DNA of 64,000 nucleotides from Hemerocallis citrina. Taxonomy: Eukaryota; Streptophyta; Magnoliopsida; Asparagales; Asphodelaceae. The position numbers and the translations under genes were made by a program. Below the pieces are notes generated by a model that was not told the origin of the DNA, did not search any database, and saw only the letters and a program-made list of their open reading frames with translations. How positions within the stretch are numbered: the first letter of the stretch is position 1; every line of letters begins with the position of its first letter. This document shows positions 10,206 through 22,313 of this stretch, in pieces. The stretch is taken from contig CM030361.1 in NCBI GenBank assembly GCA_017893485.1, positions 143,592,941-143,656,940 of the forward strand, given 5' to 3'.

Positions 10206-12521
10206 TCATACAAAAAGCTCAGGAAAATCCTTCTGCATGCGATCCTCTGGCTCCCAAGTAGCCTCCTCGAACTGCTGATTCCTCCACAACACCTTGACCA
10301 AAGGTATCACCTTGCTCCTAAGAACTTTCTCCCTACGATCAACGATCTCAACAGGCTGTTCCTTGTAACTCAAGTTCACCTGTAGATCTTCAGGAATCTT
10401 TACCAACTGATGATTCTGATCTGGCACATACTTCCTCAACAATGACACATGAAATACATCATGCACCTGTGCCAACTCCTCTGGAAGCTTCAATCTATAT
10501 GCTGTCTTGCCAATCCGCTCCATGATCCTGTATGGCCCAATATACCTTGGCGCCAACTTGCCTCCCTTACCAAACCTGATCACTCCTTTGGTCGGAGAAA
10601 CCTTGAGGAAAACTGCATCCCCAACCACAAACTCCAAGTCTCTTCGTCGAGTATCAGCATAACTCTTCTGCCGACTCTGAGCCTCGACCAACCTCTTGCG
10701 AATCAGCTCAATCTGCTCCGATGTCAGCTGCACGATCTCAGGACCATACATCTGCCTCTCGCCAACCTCGTACCAACAAACAGGTGTCCTGCACCTCCGC
10801 CCGTACAAAGCCTCGTACGGTGTCATGCCGATACTCGCATGGTAACTGTTGTTATACGCAAACTCAACCAATGCCAAGTATCTCTCCCAACTACCACCAA
10901 AATCCATAACACAAGCCCTCAACATATCTTCCAGCACTCGATTCACCCTCTCAGTCTGACCATCGGTCTGCGGATAAAAAGCGGTACTGAAATCAGTTCT
11001 GGTGCCTAAATCTGCTTGTAGACTCTTCCAAAACCTTGAAGTGAACCTTGCATCTCTGTCGGATACAATCGACACAGGAACTCCATGAAGTCTCACAATT
11101 TCACCAATGTACAACTCAGCCAATTTCTCCATCGACCAAGTAATCTTCATGGCTAGAAAGTGAGCCGACTTAGTCAGACGGTCCATGACAACCCAAATCG
11201 AGTCATTGCCCTTCGAACTCCTCGGCAAACCAATGATGAAATCCATACTGATATTCTCCCATTTCCACTCCGGAATGGACAACGACTGCAACAAACCTCC
11301 AGGTCTCTGATTTTTTGCTTTGATCTGCTGACAAGTCAGACACCTTGCCACGAAATCTGCCACATCCCTCTTCATACCAGACCACCAAAAGTGCTGTTTA
11401 ATGTCCCTGTACATCTTCGTGCCTCCAGGATGAACTGACAACAAGGTACTGTGTGCTTCTTGCAAGATACTATCTCTCAAATCTGCATTATCTGGAACAC
11501 ACAACCTCTCACCCAACCAAAGAATTCCATCTTGGACACAAAACTCTGATAGTCTGCCCTCTGAAACCTGTTGCAACATCTTCTGAATCTCTGAGTCTGA
11601 TTTCTGACCTTCCACAATTCTCTTTCTCAAGGACGGCTGCAGCCTCAACTAAGCCAAAGATACCCCTAAACCTTGCAGCACCACCTCGATACCTGCCTGA
11701 TCGATCTCTGCTGCCAACTCACTTCGAGTAGTGATCAAACTTGATAAACTACTCTTCCTGCTAAGTCCATCCGCCACCACATTCGCCTTGCCCGGATGAT
11801 ACTTGATCTCAGGGCGAATGTCTTCCAAAACTTCCAACCACCTTCTCTGCCGAAGATTTAGATCCTTCTGTTGATAAATGTACTTCAGGCTCTTGTGGTC
11901 AGTGTACGTGTTAACCTTCTCACCATAAACATAATGCCTCCACTGCTTCAAGGCATAAATGATAGTTGCTAGCTCCAAATCATGCGTCGGATAATTCTTC
12001 TCATGCGGACACAATTGCCTCAAACCATAAGCAATAACCTTGCCTTCTTGCATCAAGACACAACCCAAACCTCTGAGAGACGCATCACTGAAGATATCAT
12101 AATCCTTCCCAGCTTGTGGCAAAGCTAAGATAGGTGCAGTAGTCAACCTCTCCTTTAGCTCAAGGAAACTCTCCTCACACTTATCAGTCCATAGAAATGT
12201 CACATTCTTCCGGGTCAAACCTGTCAACGGAACTGCAATCTGAGAATAACCCTGGATGAATCTTCTGTAGTAACCAGCTAAACCCAAGAAACTTCTGACT
12301 TCCTTCACAGACGTTGGCCTGGGCCAGTCCTTTACTGCTTCAACTTTCTGAGGATCAGTGGCTACTCCCTCCTTAGAAAGGAAATGACCAAGGAAAGCTA
12401 CCTCAGACTTCCAAAACTCACACTTCGACAACTTGGCATACAAGCTATGCTCCTGCAATTTCTGTAATACTGCTGTCAAGTGCATAGAATGCTCCTCCTC
12501 CGACTTCGAATACACCAAAAT
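10206..12521 (-). pseudogene. E1 pol, C-terminal half: RNase H, integrase, chromodomain
   Basis: It continues the RT domain just after the catalytic motif ([31 protein letters not shown]). RNase H follows with [13 protein letters not shown], an [15 protein letters not shown] helix, [12 protein letters not shown] and DGLSRK. A TAG at 11649-11651 interrupts the frame in the linker. Integrase then has a zinc-binding region (HPGG..CLTCQQIK), the catalytic stations ENISMDFIIGLP, VSDRDARFTS and QTDGQTERVNRVLEDML, and a C-terminal domain (VHDVFHVSLLRKYV). The protein ends with a chromodomain (LSYKEQPVEIVDRREKVLRS, then LVKVLWRNQQFEEATWEPED). Such domains guide integration to heterochromatin in chromoviruses. 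Stop at 10206. Apart from the single stop the 768-residue stretch looks intact. Confidence 0.9.
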
Positions 12522-14086
12522 TGTAACGCCCCGAATCCCAAATACGCTGAATTCGAGATGTTCTACAGGATCTTTTCACTTTCTTAGTACACTTTTACAG
12601 GGAAATAAAAACTTTTCATCATACATCAGAGTTTACATCATAATTACAACTTTCTTTTGCACAGCGGAAGTAAAATACAACAATTAAATACAAGTATAAC
12701 AGCTTGATAAAATCTTTAAGCATCCAAATCCTCTTTAATCTTTAGCATGACATTTACCTGCATGTTAGACTGTGGGTACGTCAGTTTATTCAACCGACGA
12801 TCATTATACACGGCCGTCCTCGCTTGCCGAAAATAGTATAACTTAACATTTCATATTTAGCAAACACAAACTTGTCACATTCAAACTAAAGGGACTACCC
12901 TATTGATGTCGTGTTGTGATTGTGCACTTAGTCCTTAATGCAGTTAATTATGTTACATGACACTAATGCGCACTTGTTCGGATTCTATGCATCCCATACT
13001 ACATAGGTCCGAGGGCAAGCCCTTATTCGTTCTTCATCTTGATAGGGTTCAATCCCCCGCTATGTCTTAAACTACTACTGTAACTACGGTAGTGTCTTAG
13101 ATGTCCTATGATCTATGAGCCCATGTCCAGGCAGCCTGGAGGGGAATCCCACGCACTGTCACGACGCATCGAGCAGGCAACCTATGGACAATTCAGCCTT
13201 CGCCATGGAACAATGGCACCACCCATAGCCACTCGAACATCCCACGAGCGTCGCCACCGGGACGATAATTCCGGAGTAGCGCCCACGCACTGTCTTGACG
13301 CATCAAGCAGGCAACCTGTGAATCGCTCTCACACAGCTATCCGTTGGCCCTCATACTCATGTTTTTCTTCTACTTTCATCACATCTCCACTATGTACTAG
13401 TCCTTAGTTTTATTTAAAAATCATGAACAAAATAATCACTAGAGTTAGCCTCTCCATCAACCGGACTTATTCATTCATTTCAACATGACCAACCTTGGTC
13501 TAATTTCAATTCAGTTCATTTTTCTCAATGCCGGGGAGACTTAGCTACTCTATTTCAAATTCCGTTTCACAATCTTTAAGTCATAAACCACTTTCATGTC
13601 ACAATTTCATATTCTTTCTTATTCATGATTACTCTTTGTTCACAAGTCCATAGTGAATACTTATAACTCATAAAAATTCATATACATGGCCAACAATTTC
13701 ATCAACATGAATTCTAAATTCCATAATCATACAATGGACTCATGCACTTTATAATTAAACACCCATACTTCATATTTTGCACAATATCCTCAAGTGAGAA
13801 ATTAATAACATCATGTCACACCACAAAATTCTTGGTGTCAATTACTTTCTAATAAATTCATTTCAATATATATCTTTATGAATTGAAAATTCCCGTAAGT
13901 ATGTGTCTTAGAACCATAGCTTTAATTATACTATTTGTTCACAAACTACATTATATTTTCTTCAAATAATATCCAACTCACTCCCATAAAATTCCTTGTA
14001 TTTTTATGAAAATTACCATATTTTTCTCACATTTTTTGGACATCACAAACTCACAAAAAAAATGTTTTTATAAAGTGCCAGGGGAA

Positions 14087-14140
14087 GGATTCGAACCCAG
14101 CACGGTAGAGAAGAAGGCCAGAGCACCCGCCGATAGGCCA
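14087..14140 (-). promoter_or_regulatory. tRNA-like A/B box pair 1 in S1
   Basis: On the minus strand a perfect B-box core GGTTCGAATCC (14087-14097) follows an A-box-like TGGCCTATCGG (14130-14140), about 32 bp apart as in a tRNA gene. The T-arm does not pair well, so this is not a functional tRNA. Confidence 0.45.
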
Positions 14141-14243
14141 ACCGTGTGCTAGCGATTAGAAGGGGGTGAATTAGGTATAAGTGCTTTCGGTTCGCTGTCC
14201 ATATACATATATATACAGCTAGGATAAAAGGATGGTGAGGCCG

Positions 14244-14299
14244 GGTTTCGAACCACACCGCTCAGGGAAACCGAACACAGTCACCGACCGCCTGAGCCA
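14244..14299 (-). promoter_or_regulatory. tRNA-like A/B box pair 2 in S1
   Basis: On the minus strand TGGCTCAGGCGG (14288-14299) resembles an A box, and GGTTCGAAACC (14244-14254) a B box, about 33 bp apart. The module follows pair 1 in tandem on the same strand as the LTR. Folding into a full cloverleaf is not supported. Confidence 0.45.
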
Positions 14300-15974
14300 C
14301 TGGCTCAGGTTGTCACAGCATTGGGTTAAAACCTATTAGTTTCATATTCGCACTGTTTTAGAAAACAACTCGACGTTCAAATCTATTTGGTTCATACTGC
14401 CTTTATACAAACCACTGAAAAATTCCAGATTAATCATCTTTATTTAATCTTCATAACAGCAAGTATAAAAATAAATTTTTGTACTAAAAACATAATTTTT
14501 CCACTAATAATTTGTTTATTAAAACTATCATATCTTTTATTTTCGACATTGAAAAAAAAAGAAATCAATTGATCTTCTAGTCTCTCTTTCATTCCCAAAA
14601 TCTCCATGATTATTTACTGGTTATTAATCTATATTCACAACACTTACAAATTTGGATTTTCCCATACTCATATTAGCAAAGAATTCCTATAACACATGAA
14701 TAGGTGAAACTCAACAATTACTAAGTTTGGTACATTTCTAATTTGATGACAACAAGCAAGTCTTTGGTTCATTTATGCCACTTCATAACTCAAGCATTCA
14801 ATATACTTTTCTATTCAAATTCCATAGTGTCAATATCTCAATCAATTGTCATGTTTCAACCACACAATTTACAAGCAATTAATGAAGATTTTCACACATC
14901 ATACTAATCACATTGCATCATTATTCAATTAAACTAACAATCATAGAAAGTGCTTCATATAGTTTAATTTCATGCTAGCATTTCACATACACAATTAATC
15001 ACATCATTCTAAACCATTCACATACTAACTTTTTAATTAGAGTGGACTCTTATTAGTATTTTCCATGTATAGTGTTGACAATATAACTAGCATGAATCCT
15101 ATATTAGAAACATGAAATGTTTTACCCACCTTAATGGAGAGAAACACAAAAGCAACAAGTCCTAGTAGATAAGAACACCTCCTCCTAGCCAAAAGAGTGC
15201 ACCACTCCAAGCTCCCAAATCCTAGCCGAATGCTTCCCAAGCCGAATGCTTCCCAAGCCGAATGCTACCCTCCTTGGCCGAAAGCTCCAAGCAACCAAAA
15301 GAACCACACACTCTCTTATCTTTTATAACTCTCACAATTATCTTACTATAGCTTTAGAAATTATACTTTGCATATGAAAAGTTAGCCATGAGAAAGGGGG
15401 GTATTTATACAAAAAATGAGGGGAATGGAGGGCTAAGATCATCTTGGTGGTTGCAAAATGAAAGGCTTAGATCAAAGTAGGAGTTAGGAAAACTACCCAC
15501 CTCCTTGAAACTACCCCCATGTTCTCCACACCAAAAATTCAATTTTCCCTCCAAAGAATGCTACCCGGCCAAGAATAGTGAGTGTGCATTGCACGTGTAC
15601 GTGTAGTGCACGTGCATGCAACTAGGCCAAATTTGTACATTCTAAAATTTGTATAAAAATAATTTTGTTTAAAAAAAGTCTTCTACATGACAAGTTTAAT
15701 TAAAATTAATTAATTCATGGGCTTTCTTTTTGGGCCAAAAAAATAATTTTATAAAAATAATTAAAATAAAAATGCTTTTGGGCTTTTTAAGAAAAGACTT
15801 TTTAATTAAATCAAAGAAGGCTTTTAAAGAAAGGCTTTTGTATTAAAATAATTTGAGAAGAATACATTAAATAATTATACACATTATGATAAAATAATTC
15901 AAACATAATATTGCACGTGCACAACACGTGCAAAATAAATAATTTTTCATTAATTGAAAAATCAGGGTATTACA

Positions 15975-18036
15975 AAAATATCGTCGATGAAGACCACCAC
16001 GAAGGAGTCAATAAATGGCCTCAAACCCCGATTCATCATATCCATGAAAACTACTGGCGCATTCGTCAACCCGAATGGCATCACCAAAAACTCATAGAGT
16101 CCATGACGAGTCCTGAAAATTGTCGTACTCACATCTTCCTCTTTGACTCGAACCTGATGATACCCTGATCTCAAATCAATCTTCGAAAACACCGCTGCTC
16201 CTCGAAGCCTGCCGAACAAATCATCAATCCGTGGCAGTAGATACTTGTTCTGAATAGTCACCCTATTCAACTCCCGATAGTCAATGCACATCCTCATTGA
16301 CCCATCCTTCTTCTTGACCAACAACACTGGCGCTCCCCACAGAGAAGAACTCGGCCTAATAAGCCCTTTGCTCAACAGCTCCTCAATCTGCTTCTTCACT
16401 TCACTTGCTCTATAGGTGCCATCCTGTACGAAGCCTTAGAAATCGGTGCGCTTCCTGGCTGAACATTGATGCAAAACTTCACATCTCTCTGCGGTGGTAA
16501 TCCTGGAAAATCATCCAAGAACACCTTAGGAAAATCTCGGACAACCGGAATGCCCTTGACTTCATCTGAAATAACCATCTTGGATACCATTGCAGCCACC
16601 TTCGGAATCTTCTTCTTCCCTTGGAAAGTCACTGCGGGTCCACCTGATGCTTTCACCAACACCTCTTTCTGCTTGCATTCAATTGTGACATCATATATTG
16701 CCATCCAATCAATGCCCACGATGACATCCACACCCAAGACTTGCAGCTCGATCAAATCAATGCCGAACAACCTCCCACCAATCTCAATATCACAGCCCTC
16801 GTAATATCGATCCGCAATCAACTCTTCACCTGACGGCGTTGCCACCGACAAAACCCTGCCTGGAAACAACTTAGGTTCCACACCTAAGATCCTTGCAAAA
16901 TTTGGCGATACAAAAGTATGCGACGAACCAGTATCAAATAAAACCTTTGCCTTTATTCCATTAATCACAACAATTCCCTGTATTTCATCTTCCGAGTTAC
17001 CCGCGTCCTCCTCGGTTAATGCAAATACTCGCCCTTGCCTCTGGGATTTGCTTCCACCCGAACCATCCTTCCTCAATTGTGGACAATGGGGCTTAGAATG
17101 TCCTGCCTGCCCACACTGGGAACAAATTTGCTTTGCCAACTTCGGACATGCTGACCTGTAATGTCCTGCCTCCTTGTAGTAATAACAAGCCACTCCCTGA
17201 GTTGCAGGTGCCTTCTGCACTAGATCACTGAACTTGATCTGCTTCGTAGGGAATCCCTTCCCACTCTGATCTGATGCTGGCCTCTTGTTCCGGTTCCATG
17301 TTTCTTGCTTCCTCTGGAACTGGTCCATGTCCTCCTCAGTCATAGCTGCTCTCCTGACCAGCTTGTCGAACCTTCTGATGCCCAATGGGATCATCCTCGA
17401 CCTCAAGTTTGGCCTCAAGCCCTGCTCAAACTTCTTGGCCTTCTTCACCTCGTCCACGACCAACTCTGGTGCATACCTCGAAAGCTGAGAAAACTTGGTC
17501 TCATACTCCCGCACGGTCATGCTGCCCTGCTGAAGGTTCAAGAACTCGGTCGCCTTCTTCTCCTGAACATCTAGGGGAAAGAAGCGATCCCTGAATTCCT
17601 CCAGAAAAGTTTCCCAAGTCATCGGCTGATCTCCCAAAGTCCTCTTCAGTGATTCCCACCAGACACCAGCGTCCTTTTCCAGCTGCATCGTAGCCAACTT
17701 CACCTTGCTGGCTGCCGGAGTCTCCGATACCTCGAAGATTGTCTCCATCCTTCTAATCCAATCATCAGTTGCGGTTGGATCAGATTGCCCCTCAAAAACT
17801 GGCAGCCTCATCCTCTTACAGGACTCGATCTGCTTGATAGGATCGGCGTTAACCAATCCCTGTCCAGCTCCATGATTCTGCTGTTGATTCTGACTTTGTG
17901 CCAAATTAAATGCCATTAGCGCATTCAGAGTCTGATACACCTTGGCGAATTCAGCCTCGAGATCGATTCCAGTTCCACGAGAACTACCAGATCCATCCTC
18001 ATTGTTACCACCATTCCTGGGTCTGGGTGCAACCAT
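15975..18036 (-). pseudogene. E1 gag-protease-RT (N-terminal half), one frameshift
   Basis: I choose ATG 18034-18036 (MVAPRPRNGG); the open frame extends 9 bp further upstream. The gag core lies at about residues 80-225 (MRLPVFEGQSDPTATDDWI, VWWESLKRTL, REYETKFSQLSRYAPELV). Two zinc knuckles follow: the first reads CYYYKEAGHYRSAC, with Tyr where the second Cys should be; the second, CSQCGQAGHSKPHC, is complete. The protease active site is LFDTGSSHTFVSP near residue 370. After APIEQVK a frameshift at about 16396-16399 moves reading into another frame. That frame carries [48 protein letters not shown] and catalytic [11 protein letters not shown]1 follows immediately. Gag makes the particle; protease and RT mature it and copy the RNA. 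Confidence 0.9.
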
Positions 18037-18276
18037 ACTGAACACTGCAAAACGAGGGAAAAGTTAGAGCCTCACACATAATTCAAACTCACATCAATAT
18101 CCTTTGGCAAAACTTCAATTGTATCCCAAAGGTAAAACATCATGTTTCAGTTCTATGTGATACTCACTCTTTAATGTCCACACCTAGGTACTCACACTCT
18201 AGTGTCCACACCTAGGTTTTTTTTTTTTTTTGCCATGTTTATTATTACTATTGAAGCATGCTCTGATACCAATCTC
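18037..18276 (-). other. E1 leader with Met primer binding site
   Basis: Non-coding leader between LTR and gag, with a T run at about 18218-18231. The primer binding site is at 18260-18271: on the minus strand TGGTATCAGAGC, complementary to the 3' end of initiator tRNA-Met. It lies 5 bp from the LTR edge. Confidence 0.85.
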
Positions 18277-21211
18277 TGTAGCGCCCCGAATTTCTAATAT
18301 AATATCTTGGAAAATACATGGCACAATCCCAGCATCAACTTCAATGTAACATTAAACACAACCAACTCCACTAAAATTTTCAACTTTTATTACAACAAAC
18401 TTTTCATAGCACAGCGGAATACAAAACAACTCAAATCATAATTTTCTTTTATTTACAACACAGTCTTATTACAACACTGCTTTTACAACTTTACACAAAC
18501 TCCATTAAATCAGTTTATCTCAAAACTAACTCAAGCATCTACACCTCCAAACTCTAAGCAACAACCTGTAACACATGAGGCTAGAGATGATCCCTAACCC
18601 CCAAAACTAAAGGGGTCAGCCATAAATGGTGTGAGTGACAACAAACAACATAAATGAACATTAGGCAATGGATTCTTAAACAACATGTAATAAACAAGAA
18701 TATATATAAAATATGTTGTAGCAAGGAAAAGTAAACAACAAGTGAGACTAACCCAAGTGTCATGTGTAGAAAACAGGAAATCCACATGCATAAAACCAAG
18801 TCAAGAAAACACAATTTCTATACGCTGACTCTCTAATGCGTACTTGTCGAAATCTATGCATCCCACTCTACCTAGGTTCGGTGCAAGCCCTTAACGTCTC
18901 CATATCATAGGGTTCAATCCCCCGCTATGCAACTAATCCTAACACGATGACTACTACGCGATAAAGATAGGCTGTGAGTAGTAGCCCATGCCCGATAATT
19001 CCGGAGATCAATCCCACACCACAAGTAATTACCGTGATAATTTCGGAGATAAATCCCACACCACAAGTAATCTACCGTGATAATTCCGGAGATATATCCC
19101 ACACCACAAGTAATCTACCGTGATAATTCCGGAGATTAAATCTCACACCGAAACATTGACAGATCATCACACGAATACGACATGCGCGTCGCCTCGACTC
19201 TGATAATTCCGGAGATCAATCCCACACCGAAAGCAACTACTTGGATAATTCCGGAGATATATCTCACACCCAAAGTAAAAATACTTGGATAACTCCGGAG
19301 ATAGATCCCACACCCAAAGTAAGATACTTCGATAATTCCGGAGATTAAATCCCACACCGAAAGCCATACTGAGGTACTTGACTCATGTTCCCGTTCATCA
19401 TATCACCACTAGTGTCTGTCCTTATTATTTTTGGGTTACTTAATTACTCAACGAATCTCCTAGAGTGGTGTACCCTACCGGACTTAACTCAAAACTGAAT
19501 AACTGAAATGCCTCAACAGGCCTTAACAAAATAACTCAACACCGGTATACTAGGGTCACACACATCCTCTAGAGACTCAAACTCAAAAAGTCTAAACCAA
19601 CTTTCCACTAAACAAAATAGCTCAACTGAATATCTCAAATTCATATGCTCAACTGAAGACAAAGTATAATCTCAAAATATCTGAAGACTAACCATTCGAA
19701 AGAACATTCAAGTTTACGAAAACTCATCCGTACCAGTCGACTTATACTGTAGTAAGTCGACTGTCCAGAGGGAAAATATCCATGATTTTAAGAAAATAGC
19801 TAAGTCATATAAGTCGACTTAAAAGGGTTATCGGTCGACTTACCCGAGACAAATTCCAATGATTTTCACGAAAATATTCTAAGTATTAACAGTCGACTTA
19901 AGGAGTCGTAGGTCGACTGTCCAGACAAGAAACTGCAATAACTTTACAAAATAAGTTCTCAGTGCACCAGTCGACTGAACTAGGGTCTAAGTCGACTGTC
20001 CAGAACGGATTTTCAAAAGAACTAGACACAACAGCAGGGTCGTACCAGTCGACTGAAAAGTAGACCAGTCGACTGTCGGCCTACAGTTTACATAATTTAG
20101 GTCTGAATACAAAATCAAAACTGGAGTTTTTCTAAAGATTTATTGTTTATGAAAATAACTCGTATTCAGGTAAAAATGACAAATCTCAAATAATCCTCAC
20201 TATGGATACATTACTCAAAACATCCAATATCTCAAAACTCAAGTTCTCATGTTCTAAAATTACTAATTTTTCCATTTGGGTTTCTCAATACTGAACTTCT
20301 TTCATAACTCAAAATCAAGATCTGATTTGTAAACACAATATCCAGATGTTCATCCATACGATCATAACCATACCCAAATCTTAACATGCTTTCTAGCAAT
20401 ACAAATTTATAAACCAAGATCCACTCAATATTTTTAGATTCCACATACATGGTACAAATAACAACCTTTGCATCGTTCTCATGCAAAATACACCAAATAA
20501 ATAACATATCAAACAAACGACAAACAATCGTTCGCATAGATCAATTCACAAACTAAGTTCATATCATCCACAAAACAAAACAAAACAAAACAATGTCACT
20601 CACCTTGGAATTGAAAAGATCCAACGAAAAAGCCTTCCTTTTGGCGAGATCCAAATTCCTCTTCTTGATCCTCCAAAACAAATCACAAAATTCTGTATAT
20701 TGCAGCAAATGACGGCTGCGAAAATCCTTTTAAATATCCGGAAATAGGTTTAGGGTTTTACCCACTTTTGCAAAATAATCCCTTCAAAATACAACTTTAT
20801 ATATATAGCTCTATTCTTGGAAATTCAATAAAATTCATTTAAATTAGGATTTAAAAATAAAATATAATCCTAAATCTCAACCGGTACTGTTCAAAACGTC
20901 CAGAAAATACATTTTACATTTTAACCCCTAAAAATGACAAATTTGCAAAAAGGTCATTCTTTTCTCAAAATTTGCAAATAGTTCCAATAAATTTCAGAAA
21001 AATCTGGAAAAATACTAAATAAATCCCAAATATTAAATAATGATTTTTCATGAAGAAAACTTGACTTTCAAACTTCTCAAGAAAGTATTTGCACGTGTTT
21101 TGCACGTGTAAAAAGATAAATTTTTCTGAAAATATTCATAAATTCTCCAAAAATTATTTTTGTCATTTATAAACCTTTAAAAATAATATTTTAAAAATAC
21201 GGGGTTCTACA
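18277..21211 (-). mobile_element. E1 5' LTR, minus orientation (2,935 bp)
   Basis: Starts TGTAGCGCCCCG, ends GGGGTTCTACA, followed by CAGCC at 21212-21216, the outer target duplication shared with the solo LTR at 5442. It has the same length as the solo LTR, with scattered substitutions. The 43-bp array (about 18994-19365) and paired GTCGAC array (about 19736-20073) are repeated here, as is the minus-strand TATA box near 20797-20811. Confidence 0.9.
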
Positions 21212-22313
21212 CAGCCGAAACTAAGGCCAGAGCTAAGGCTGAGGCTAAGGCCAAAGCTGAGGTTGAGGCTAAGACCAAGGCTGACCCTTGAGTCGAGGCG
21301 GGGGCAAAGGTCAGGGCAGAAGTGGATAAGTAGGCGGTCAAGGGAAGGCCAGGTCGGACGAAGTAAAGGCTGCGATGATCGAGGTCCTCATGGGGAAGAA
21401 AACAAAGGGGGGATCTTTGAAGCGCCCCCACTCACCTTCTTCGGTCGGGCCTCCGCAGAAGAAGAAAGGTAAGGATGTTGACACCCTGAACGTTACGAGG
21501 TCATCGGTCACCACCGAGGTAACCCCGCAACCAGGTGGTGGGACGGTACTGAAATCGCCATCGCCAGCGAAGGCATGGATTCCCTCATGGACTATCACAG
21601 AGGCAGCTCTGGCAATAGACCGCACGAATGCGGCCCAGGTGGTCGAAAATATGGTCATTCCCAGAGAACTGGTGTCCCTAAAGAGGGAGACCCAGGACAA
21701 AGTCTACACTCGTTGGGCTCAGGCTTCGGTCGTGGTGAGGATCTTTTACTTGTTGCTGATGTCTTTCCATAGTTTTTAATCTCCTCTAACATTTTCTTTC
21801 TGCATGCTACTGTCGCTGAGGCTGAGCTGAAGTACTCGACCCGATGATCGCATGGGCCTAGAAATCCGAGGGAGCTGTAGGGAATTAGTGCACAGGAATC
21901 AGGAGCTTTGGCAGGCTGTTAAGGATGCTGAGAAGGAGTTGGGGGGGGGAAGGAGAAAAAGGCTCAGCAAAAGTTGTTGGCCGAGAAGGAGAGATGGTCT
22001 GAAGAGAGACTAGCATGGCAAGCCGAAGAGAAGAGACTACGGGGCGAAATGGATTGGCAGCTTAGCGGGCAAGTAAGAACAAGAAGGAGTTGGATGAGAC
22101 CGTGCTGCAAGTGCTCGATGCTCAAGATGCGGGGTACGACACGACCCTTACACATGTGAAGATAAGGTATCTGTGCCTCAAGATCGAGGGCTTTGCCTTC
22201 GATGCGAAAGTAGAGGACTTGCAGCGAGCGGCTGAGCTGGATGTCGTGGCTATCGAGAAAAGACCCCCTCGCCTCTAAGGAGAAAGGATCCACTCTGTGA
22301 CGCCATTAATAAG
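21212..22313 (+). pseudogene. coiled-coil unit 2, right part, second copy
   Basis: Near-identical copy of 8377-9487, differing mainly in the G run: 9 G at 21941-21949 against 18 G at 9106-9123. This accounts for the whole length difference between the copies (1,512 against 1,521 bp up to the junction). It keeps the AETKARAKAEAKAKAEVEAK segment, the same early TGA, the RWAQASV exon end and the EKERWSEERLAWQAEEKRLR coiled coil. This copy seems to be the original right flank of E1. Confidence 0.75.

Larger units (their letters stand above)
12522..15974 (-). mobile_element. S1, solo LTR (3,453 bp) inserted in E1 RT
   Basis: Ends TGTAACGCCCCG..GGTATTACA, flanked by perfect 5-bp duplications AAAAT (12517-12521 and 15975-15979). 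There is no internal region. A minus-strand TATA box (reverse complement of GTATTTATAC, 15401-15410) and similarity of the left end to E1's LTR indicate minus orientation. S1 carries the shared LTR module (about 12964-13065), one GATAATTCCGGAG, and two tRNA-like A/B-box pairs (14087-14140 and 14244-14299). ORFs inside are short and unsupported. It is related to S3 at 46687-49962. Confidence 0.9.
9898..21211 (-). mobile_element. E1, Tekay/Del-type chromodomain gypsy retrotransposon, left LTR truncated
   Basis: On the minus strand the order is LTR (18277-21211), initiator-tRNA-Met primer site (18260-18271), gag-protease-RT (18036-15975), solo LTR insertion S1 (15974-12522), RNase H-integrase-chromodomain (12521-10206), polypurine tract (10014-10005) and the remaining 107 bp of the left LTR (9898-10004). 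The chromodomain, single gag-pol frame and Met primer site are typical of the Tekay/Del lineage. Coding defects are few (one frameshift, one in-frame stop, one zinc-knuckle change) besides the insertion. This suggests a fairly recent element. Confidence 0.9.

Noticed and set aside
14043..14258. Minus-strand ORF of 71 codons in S1 and tRNA gene candidates near it
   Set aside because: The ORF overlaps the tRNA-like boxes and resembles nothing; the T-arms do not pair, so no functional tRNA gene is called.
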